25,101 bases of DNA from a virus, in IMG/VR virus record IMGVR_UViG_3300046003_005598, positions 1 through 25,101 of that record; one strand, written 5' to 3'. Made by a program: the position numbers and the translations under genes. Below are positions 20,077 through 25,101 of this stretch, in pieces. The notes beneath the pieces are model-generated. The model did not search any database. It worked only from the letters and a program-made list of their open reading frames with translations, and was not told the DNA's origin. Every line of letters begins with the position of its first letter. Positions within the stretch are counted from its first letter, which is position 1.

Positions 20077-21987
20077 TTATTGTTTAATTATTCTTTCGAA
20101 TGATGGAACTCCGTTCTCAACACTAAGTTTAACTATGTAAACCCCTGGTTCTAACTCACCTAAGTTTTTAGTGTAGTTATAAATCCCATCAGGTATTTGT
20201 GTGTCTAATATTGTAACTAACTTTCTACCAACTAAATCATATACCGATAGTGTTGCGTTTGTTGTCTCCTCAACTTTGAATGTGATTGTAACTTCGTCTT
20301 GATATGGATTAGGATATACTTCCATATTGTTATCGTTCAAGATGTTTCCACCTTCCATTTTTAATACCTGAAGGATTCCGTTAGTTGGTGTTAAAGACAA
20401 ATCACTTGAGTATGTAGTTCCAGCAAATTTTCTATTAGTGTACAAAGGACTTGCATCCCATAAGTTCTGTGGTTGTAACGCCAAGAATTGTATTATAACA
20501 ACTTGATTACCATCTTTTAATGTGTTGTCATTATTTGTAGGATCAAACCCTCCCCATTCAATCTCGTTGTCGTTAGGGTTAACGTATGAAATCCATTTCA
20601 TTGCCTCGGCTGATGATGTAATACCTTTAAATTGTAATAAGGTGTCATTGTATTTCAAACCAAATTGTAATGAACTTAATTCAATTCCATTTGTTATAAC
20701 ACTCACAGGAAGTTCAACTAAGTTACCAGCCTGAACTGAGATATTAGGAACATTTATTTCAATAGATTGTGTTGGGAAATCGTATTCCACTTTAGTGTCA
20801 ATAACATTGTATATTTGATTTTCTAAACCAGGTATTGGACCAACCACTACCTCAATAGGGGTTATACGAGCCATATTATATCCTGTCCCATTTGCATCAC
20901 CCGGTACCATCACATAATAAACAACTGAATCAGGTTGACCCGGTAGGATATCAAATGTAAAGTTAGTTACACCAGCAATTGATGAGGTGTAGTTAGTTGA
21001 CGAACCATTAATTGTCGTATATTCCGTTGACGTAAAGAATTTAACATCTTTTGTATTGTTAGGCCAAGATGTAAATCTTCCTGAAACTCTACCAAACACA
21101 CCCCAAACGTCTGAGATTGTTGTGTTGTTAGATCCGTTAACATCTGCAGTATAGTAATCAAACCCTGTCATTGTTCCGTTACCCAAAACCCATTGGTTTA
21201 TTAATTGAGCATCTGTTGTTGATACAACATTACCAACACCCATAGTATCTCCTTTAACAGCTAAACGAACGTCCCAATATGTCGTATCCAATGGAACCGA
21301 AATATTAAAGTCTCCGTTATTATCCGTAACATAAACAGAATGTTGTGTCCAAGTTGATCCACCTGATGGTTTTTTCTCTAACGCTAAAGTTAATGTTTTA
21401 GCTCCTGTACCAGTTACGTTTGTAAATGTTCCGTGGTAATCAAAGTTTACAGGTGTAAACACACCACCATAGTTATGAACACTCAAAGTTGTATCCATAC
21501 CATCTTGTTTTGCGGCGTATGGTGTAAACGTTTGAACTCCTGTCCAAGTTAAGTTACTTATTGTTGATAAGTTATTAAATGTTGATGCTGGAGCGTGAGT
21601 AAATGTGATTAAGAATTTTTCACCGTTTGGTATAGTGTACGTAGAACTTGGACCAGTGTAACTTAATGTCATTGTAATGTAACCATTCGCAGTGTTAGTC
21701 ACATATTGAAGATCTAAGTTTGTTGTTGATCCTATCAAAGATACCGTTGCATTTGTAAATGCTACCTTATCATAAAATACTCTAAGCTGAACCCCAGCGA
21801 ATTTTGTTAGGGTTGTATTTTGTAGTGTAATTTTGGCGGTTGTTGACCCTTGTGCTGAAGTCCCAATCTGATATTGAGACGCAATGATACCCCACAAACC
21901 ATTAGATGGTGCTGAAGGTACTTGTGATAACCCTATAAAAGGTAGTGATAATAACATTGTAAGGATTAACCCCTTAATTAATTTCAT
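20077..21987 (-). CDS. T9SS-targeted cohesin/dockerin-like surface protein, 636 aa
   Basis: Order of parts: signal peptide (1-22), a first cohesin-like beta domain (about 30-175), an Ig-like domain (182-250), a dockerin-like segment (253-303, with VSTTDAQLINQWVLG and ADVNGSNNTTISDVWGVFG), a beta module (305-375), a second cohesin-like domain (about 405-545, INVPNISVQAGNLVELPVSV and LSSLQFGLKYNDTLLQFKGI) and a T9SS type A sorting domain (557-636: VYPNPYQDEVTITF, then SVYDLVGRKLV, and the end GVYIVKLSVENG). T9SS cargo crosses the outer membrane of Bacteroidota through the SprA pore and is anchored or released, so the phage would use the host T9SS. The gene is the first of the leftward cassette. 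Cohesin and dockerin modules bind each other with Ca2+; here degenerate loops make binding uncertain. Confidence 0.85.
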   Translation of the reverse strand: MKLIKGLILTMLLSLPFIGLSQVPSAPSNGLWGIIASQYQIGTSAQGSTTAKITLQNTTLTKFAGVQLRVFYDKVAFTNATVSLIGSTTNLDLQYVTNTANGYITMTLSYTGPSSTYTIPNGEKFLITFTHAPASTFNNLSTISNLTWTGVQTFTPYAAKQDGMDTTLSVHNYGGVFTPVNFDYHGTFTNVTGTGAKTLTLALEKKPSGGSTWTQHSVYVTDNNGDFNISVPLDTTYWDVRLAVKGDTMGVGNVVSTTDAQLINQWVLGNGTMTGFDYYTADVNGSNNTTISDVWGVFGRVSGRFTSWPNNTKDVKFFTSTEYTTINGSSTNYTSSIAGVTNFTFDILPGQPDSVVYYVMVPGDANGTGYNMARITPIEVVVGPIPGLENQIYNVIDTKVEYDFPTQSIEINVPNISVQAGNLVELPVSVITNGIELSSLQFGLKYNDTLLQFKGITSSAEAMKWISYVNPNDNEIEWGGFDPTNNDNTLKDGNQVVIIQFLALQPQNLWDASPLYTNRKFAGTTYSSDLSLTPTNGILQVLKMEGGNILNDNNMEVYPNPYQDEVTITFKVEETTNATLSVYDLVGRKLVTILDTQIPDGIYNYTKNLGELEPGVYIVKLSVENGVPSFERIIKQ

Positions 21988-22143
21988 TTTCGTAGTTTTT
22001 TAGTTTTAGTGTTTAAAATTTTATCTATTTGTGTTAAGACCATTTTACTAATAAGTATCTCAATACCATTAAACCGACAACTTTTTTACTATTAAATCTT
22101 TACTTTATAAATCGATTCACTATTTATAGAAAAATCAAATATT
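21988..22143. promoter_or_regulatory. Divergent intergenic region (156 bp)
   Basis: This is the largest non-coding gap in the window and lies between the divergent starts of the exported 636-aa protein and the endolysin, so it should hold promoters for both. It is AT-rich, with TATAAATC and ACTATTTATAG on the plus strand close to the endolysin ATG, and a homopolymeric A-rich leader on the minus strand (ACTAAAACTAAAAAACTACGAAAATG). No clear -33 TTTG/-7 TAnnTTTG pair is seen. Confidence 0.4.
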
Positions 22144-22971
22144 ATGATACTAAAAAATGGATCCAAAGGAGAGGATGTAAAAAAACTCCAAGTAAAATTA
22201 GGTGTGGAAGCGATAGGAACGTTCGGTCCTAAAACTGAAGCCGCGGTTAAAGCTTGGCAAACAGCTAACGGATTAAAAGCTGACGGAATTGTTGGTGACG
22301 CTACTTGGTCTAAAATGTTTGGATCAAAACCTGAAGTAATTAAGGAAGATGTTGTTATCCCAAGTGGTGGCTCATTGAATCTTGAGAAATTGAAGGGTCA
22401 TATTCCTGAGTCAGTTATTGCACAGATCCCTGACACTGCAAAGAAATTTAACATCACAAACAACTTAAGATTGGCTCACTTCTTGGCACAATGTGGTCAC
22501 GAATCAGCTGGTTTCAAAGCGGTTAGTGAGAACTTGAATTACTCTGCGGATGGATTAAAAAAGATTTTTGGTAAGTACTTCCCTGGTAACTTAAACGAAT
22601 CTTACGCTCGTCAACCTGAAAAGATTGCTGCTCGTGTTTACGCATCGAGAATGGGTAATGGTGATGAATCAACTAAAGAAGGTTTTAAATTCAGAGGTCG
22701 TGGTTACATTCAATTAACAGGTAAATCAAACTACACAAACTTTACTAAGTTCATTGGTGAGGATTGTGTTGCAAATCCTGATTTAGTTGCAACAAAATAC
22801 CCTTTAGCTTCAGCCGCTTTCTTCTTTGACTCAAATAAACTTTGGTCAATCTGTGATAAAGGTGCTGATGATGCTACGGTAACGGCAGTAACTAAAAGAG
22901 TGAATGGTGGGACAATCGGATTACCTGATCGTATCAAACACTTTAAAGAATATTACAACTTACTTAAGTAA
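22144..22971 (+). CDS. Endolysin: peptidoglycan-binding domain plus GH19 lysozyme, 275 aa
   Basis: Residues 1-60 are a PG_binding_1 domain (GSKGEDVKKLQVKLG, then KTEAAVKAWQTANGLKADGI and VGDATWSKM). Residues about 75-275 are a GH19 (chitinase class I-like) muralytic domain: LAHFLAQCGHESAGF holds the catalytic Glu, FRGRGYIQLTGKSNYTNF is the family signature, and WSICDKGADD with TKRVNGGTIGLPDRIKHF ends it. Such phage enzymes cut peptidoglycan glycan strands. There is no signal peptide, so a holin should be needed; candidates lie at 19408-20052. The gene is transcribed alone, rightward, and ends in a strong terminator. Base composition is slightly less AT-rich than its neighbours. Confidence 0.93.
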   Translation: MILKNGSKGEDVKKLQVKLGVEAIGTFGPKTEAAVKAWQTANGLKADGIVGDATWSKMFGSKPEVIKEDVVIPSGGSLNLEKLKGHIPESVIAQIPDTAKKFNITNNLRLAHFLAQCGHESAGFKAVSENLNYSADGLKKIFGKYFPGNLNESYARQPEKIAARVYASRMGNGDESTKEGFKFRGRGYIQLTGKSNYTNFTKFIGEDCVANPDLVATKYPLASAAFFFDSNKLWSICDKGADDATVTAVTKRVNGGTIGLPDRIKHFKEYYNLLK

Positions 22972-22978
22972 AACACAA

Positions 22979-23005
22979 AACCCCTCTTAACGGAGGGGTT
23001 TTTTT
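22979..23005 (+). terminator. Intrinsic terminator after the endolysin
   Basis: AACCCCTC (22979-22986) and GAGGGGTT (22993-23000) form an 8-bp GC-rich stem with a 6-nt loop, followed by seven T (22999-23005). It lies just after the endolysin stop. Read leftward, the same stem is followed by a short U-rich stretch, so it may also stop the convergent gene whose TAA is at 23004-23006. Confidence 0.92.
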
Positions 23006-23252
23006 ATGATATAATTTTTATCTCACTTGTTGTTTCAATAACGACTCTCGCCCCACAACTCAATATTGGTTTGGTATCACAACCAGAACCTCCATATATG
23101 ACCTTACTTGGTCCGAGTATTTCCACCTCATTACAATAGGTATTAGTTTTACCTTCTTTAATGGTTATGACAGGTAGATCAGTTCCTTTAGTTTTGTTGG
23201 ACCTGACGTGGTGCTGATTAACGTGTATTCGTATTACTTTTGGTCGTGCCAT
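23004..23252 (-). CDS. Small conserved hypothetical protein, 82 aa
   Basis: The ATG at 23252 gives MARPKVIRIHVNQHHVRSN; an earlier TTG at 23258 would add two residues and is less likely. The rest includes PVITIKEGKTNTYCNEVEIL, SKVIYGGSGCDTKPILSCGA and a final strand RVVIETTSEIKII. I recall short phage and bacterial proteins with this 'MAR.KVIRIHVNQH...SCGARV.IET' pattern but cannot name a function. A compact beta barrel is likely, with three Cys. It overlaps the end of its upstream neighbour by 19 bases and ends against the endolysin terminator. Confidence 0.75.
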   Translation of the reverse strand: MARPKVIRIHVNQHHVRSNKTKGTDLPVITIKEGKTNTYCNEVEILGPSKVIYGGSGCDTKPILSCGARVVIETTSEIKIIS

Positions 23253-23533
23253 TCCCAACCTAACAATAATTTAGAAAAAAATCTGTGAATAGGATTTGGT
23301 TTCTTTTCAAAGTATATTTGGAAAGATCTTCCGATCTTATACGATCCAACTTCTTTTCTTCTTTTAAATGAGTTTGGTAAATGGATTTCACCAGATCTCA
23401 TAACCATATCATCAACAACTGATCCTTCTGTATTTTTATTTTCAGTTTTTTTCTTCCTTGGTTTGTAAGTTCTTTTTTTTGTGGGTGACGGCTTTTCTTT
23501 ACTCACGGTTTCTTTTAATATTTCTTTTTCCAT
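23234..23533 (-). CDS. Hypothetical basic protein, 99 aa
   Basis: Not recognised. The first 35 residues are very basic and Pro/Thr/Lys-rich (KPSPTKKRTYKPRKKKTENK), a type often found in nucleic-acid-binding tails. The rest has GEIHLPNSFKRRKEVGSYKI, a strand RSFQIYFEKKP and an aromatic/hydrophobic stretch (IHRFFSKLLLGWEWHD) near the end, which could be an amphipathic helix. No catalytic motif. It lies downstream of clpP, with about 37 AT-rich bases between. Confidence 0.65.
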   Translation of the reverse strand: MEKEILKETVSKEKPSPTKKRTYKPRKKKTENKNTEGSVVDDMVMRSGEIHLPNSFKRRKEVGSYKIGRSFQIYFEKKPNPIHRFFSKLLLGWEWHDQK

Positions 23534-23570
23534 ATTATAAATTTAATTAAGAAGTAATGTGTGTAAATAT

Positions 23571-24296
23571 TTACTTTACACCCATTACTTCTTTTTTATA
23601 GTATTCTTCAAACCCATCTAAGTAGTTCGTAATACTTTTGCTGTTATCTACACCAATAACCTCATCAATTAACCCAAAAGATAAAGCCTCATCTGAAGTA
23701 TACCATCTATCTCTTGATGAGAAATCTAAAACTTCTTGGAATGTTTTCCCACAATTCTCAGCTAATATCTTAAATAAGATGTAGTTGTATTTCTCACCTT
23801 CCATTTGGTCAATACGAGTGTCTTGGATATTTCCTCGTGTTCCGTGACTAACTTGGTGGGTCATTACTTTTGAGTGGATAAGTGACGATCTTTTACCTTT
23901 TGTCCCTGATGATAATAGAACAGATCCCATTGACGCACACATACCCAAGTTTGTTGTAACGATATCTGAACTAACGTAGTTCATTAAGTCCACAATACCA
24001 AGTCCACACATAACAGATCCACCAGGACTATTAATGTAAAGGGTGATGTCTTTCTTTTCAACCGAATCTAAAAACAATAATTGTGCTTGGACGATGTCTG
24101 ACATATGTTGGTCTACCGGACCTGACAACCAAAGTATTCTATCTCTCATTAATCTTGAGAAGATGTCCATTTGAGTTACTCTCATTTCTCTCTCTTCCAA
24201 AATATATGGTGTTAATCCATTCTCAAACTGATCCAACGCCAGTGAACTAATTCCTTCGCTCTTTGCGAAACTTCTAAACTCTTTTCCGTAATCCAT
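23571..24296 (-). CDS. clpP: ClpP-type serine protease, 241 aa
   Basis: S14 family peptidase. INSPGGSVMCGLGIVDLM and LGMCASMGSVLLSSG contain the catalytic Ser 122, SKVMTHQVSHG the His 147 and SSRDRWYTSDEALSFGLID the Asp 196, all in normal order. The length (241) exceeds E. coli ClpP (207) mainly through an N-terminal extension of about 40 residues (EFRSFAKSEGISSLALDQFE), which might be a propeptide or a partner-binding part. Phage ClpP-like proteins are known as host-ClpX partners and as head-maturation proteases; here no capsid gene is near. It lies between a small unknown gene and a basic protein. It is intact, so an active protease is likely. Confidence 0.93.
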   Translation of the reverse strand: MDYGKEFRSFAKSEGISSLALDQFENGLTPYILEEREMRVTQMDIFSRLMRDRILWLSGPVDQHMSDIVQAQLLFLDSVEKKDITLYINSPGGSVMCGLGIVDLMNYVSSDIVTTNLGMCASMGSVLLSSGTKGKRSSLIHSKVMTHQVSHGTRGNIQDTRIDQMEGEKYNYILFKILAENCGKTFQEVLDFSSRDRWYTSDEALSFGLIDEVIGVDNSKSITNYLDGFEEYYKKEVMGVK

Positions 24297-24299
24297 TTA

Positions 24300-24536
24300 T
24301 TATTGATTGTTTTTTATATATTCTAATGTTTCTTCATTTACAAGTTGTTTGAACTTTCTTTGGTTCTCCCAATCAAACATTCTGTAAAATACCATCGCGT
24401 TGTCTTGGATATTATTTAACCCATTAACGTAGTTTAACTTCTCATCCACATACCCATACTCATTATCGTATGTTTCCCATACTTGAGTTGCAGCTTGTTT
24501 CATATCATTGAAAATCTCTATACTTGGTGTTTCCAT
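24300..24536 (-). CDS. Hypothetical protein, 78 aa
   Basis: The ATG at 24536 follows the TAA of the upstream kinase gene by one base (TAAAATG) and is preferred over an ATG at 24545, which overlaps it. The protein is all-helical and acidic (METPSIEIFNDMKQAATQVW, NYVNGLNNIQDNAMVFYRMF, then FKQLVNEETLEYIKNNQ). No known domain. It lies immediately upstream of clpP with a gap of three bases, so it is probably expressed with it. Confidence 0.7.
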   Translation of the reverse strand: METPSIEIFNDMKQAATQVWETYDNEYGYVDEKLNYVNGLNNIQDNAMVFYRMFDWENQRKFKQLVNEETLEYIKNNQ

Positions 24537-24537
24537 T

Positions 24538-24975
24538 TTAATCAATTACATCAGCCAAATACTGACCCTTTTCTAATTTAACTTTGTATAATGTTTGACC
24601 TTTTGGTGCTTCCATCTGATCCATCTCGTCCATCCAATTATCCCAATTTTTTTCCAATAAGTCAACAAACGCATCGTTATTTCCTCTGTCTTTATATCGT
24701 TGGATGTATTCATCTTTGATGTCTCTGTTTGGATAAACCAATACAAATGGGATTCCTTTCTTAAGAAGTGCGTCTCTCACATCTTTATGTGATGAAACTA
24801 AAATCTTATCCACCTTTGGATCCTGAATGTTTCTTTCAATGTGTTCAATATAGTTATCAGGAAAATGTTTCTTATCGAACTTTGAACTATCGCTGTCCAA
24901 CACATTTCTATCTGTAGTGTTGAAGTAGGTCGTCTTCCCTACACCGGGGAATGCTGAATATACTTTTGTCTTCAT
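24538..24975 (-). CDS. P-loop kinase-like NTPase of phage type, 145 aa
   Basis: Starts MKTKVYSAFPGVGKTTYFN, a Walker A motif (G11-V-G-K14-T-T). Then VLDSDSSKFDKKHFPDNYIEHI, IQDPKVDKILVSSHKDVRDALL and VLVYPNRDIKDEYIQRYKDRGN follow, in which D-S-D-S and RDIKDEYIQRYKDRG resemble the small phage nucleotide-kinase-like family seen in many tailed phages. There is a helical end (LLEKNWDNWMDEMDQME). The substrate is not known; a nucleotide or nucleic-acid end is possible. It lies between two small unknown genes. Confidence 0.8.
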   Translation of the reverse strand: MKTKVYSAFPGVGKTTYFNTTDRNVLDSDSSKFDKKHFPDNYIEHIERNIQDPKVDKILVSSHKDVRDALLKKGIPFVLVYPNRDIKDEYIQRYKDRGNNDAFVDLLEKNWDNWMDEMDQMEAPKGQTLYKVKLEKGQYLADVID

Positions 24976-24978
24976 ATT

Positions 24979-25101
24979 TTAATAAATTTTTATTGTTGGG
25001 TGTTCTATAATTTCAACGTGTTTCTTACATACTTGGTAATGTTTATCTAAAACTTCTTTGAGTAACTCTTCTTTTGTTTTACCATTATAATATGCGTATC
25101 T
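24979..25101 (-). CDS. Hypothetical protein, partial (C-terminal 40 aa; N-terminus beyond window)
   Basis: The minus strand is open from the window end and stops at TAA (24979-24981), three bases before the P-loop kinase ATG. The visible C-terminus reads RYAYYNGKTKEELLKEVLDK and then HYQVCKKHVEIIEHPTIKIY. It is basic, with one clear helix. There is too little to name a family. The close spacing puts it in the same operon as the kinase-like gene. Confidence 0.65.
   Translation of the reverse strand, partial: RYAYYNGKTKEELLKEVLDKHYQVCKKHVEIIEHPTIKIY

Noticed and set aside
1-25101. CRISPR array, insertion sequence, tRNA or rRNA genes
   Set aside because: No regularly spaced repeats, transposase-like protein, cloverleaf or rRNA-like sequence was seen; gaps between genes are too short to hide most of these.

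Overview
The window looks like part of a large, AT-rich tailed-phage genome whose host belongs to the Bacteroidota, probably a flavobacterium-like organism. The phage reading is an inference. It rests on tightly packed, mostly leftward genes with ATGA/TAATG stop-start overlaps, two peptidoglycan hydrolases (a GH24 lysozyme and a PG-binding/GH19 endolysin), holin-like membrane proteins, a phage-type P-loop kinase, a ClpP, and many small unrecognised proteins. No capsid, tail, terminase or replication gene is visible, so a prophage, a phage-plasmid or another mobile element cannot be excluded. The Bacteroidota assignment rests on a type IX secretion (T9SS) C-terminal sorting domain, signal peptides ending in '...SQ' or '...AQ', a DUF2452 protein, and A-rich translation leaders without Shine-Dalgarno sequences.

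Layout. Positions 1-548 hold a partial cytoplasmic YceI-like protein. Positions 632-2556 hold two unknown proteins around a lysozyme with a long N-terminal extension. Positions 2588-7112 form a block of six glycosyltransferase-like genes: GT2/GT-A types plus one GT9/heptosyltransferase type. Positions 7120-11677 form a run of small proteins. Several of these, and the lysozyme, start with the same short peptide (consensus MK-[IL]-x-[IL]-[TS]-E-x-Q) although the rest of each protein is unrelated. One member of this run, with a different N-terminal leader, ends in a PD-(D/E)XK nuclease domain. A rightward gene at 11714-12463 encodes a DnaJ-like zinc-finger protein with six CxxC motifs and no J domain. 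Positions 12460-14530 hold a ferritin-like DUF5856-type protein, RmlC, a metallophosphoesterase and DUF2452.

Positions 14579-21987 form the most striking part: a leftward cassette dominated by exported proteins. It encodes a secreted HExxH protein, a small CsgG-like protein, a secreted DNA/RNA endonuclease, a C-type lectin protein with dockerin-like repeats, a low-complexity outer-membrane barrel candidate, a CsgG-like lipoprotein, two small membrane proteins, and a 636-residue cohesin/dockerin-like protein ending in a T9SS sorting domain. A rightward GH19 endolysin with a strong intrinsic terminator follows. The right end (23004-25101) carries two small unknown proteins, ClpP, another small unknown, a P-loop kinase and a partial gene.

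How they may work together (inference). The exported cassette looks built to remodel or decorate the surface of the infected host, using the host Sec, Lol and T9SS machinery, with cohesin/dockerin and lectin modules as adhesive parts. The glycosyltransferases and RmlC could change surface glycans, virion glycans or DNA. The shared N-terminal peptide could be a targeting signal, for example for packaging into the capsid as with T4 internal proteins. Two terminators and one divergent AT-rich region divide the window into transcription units.
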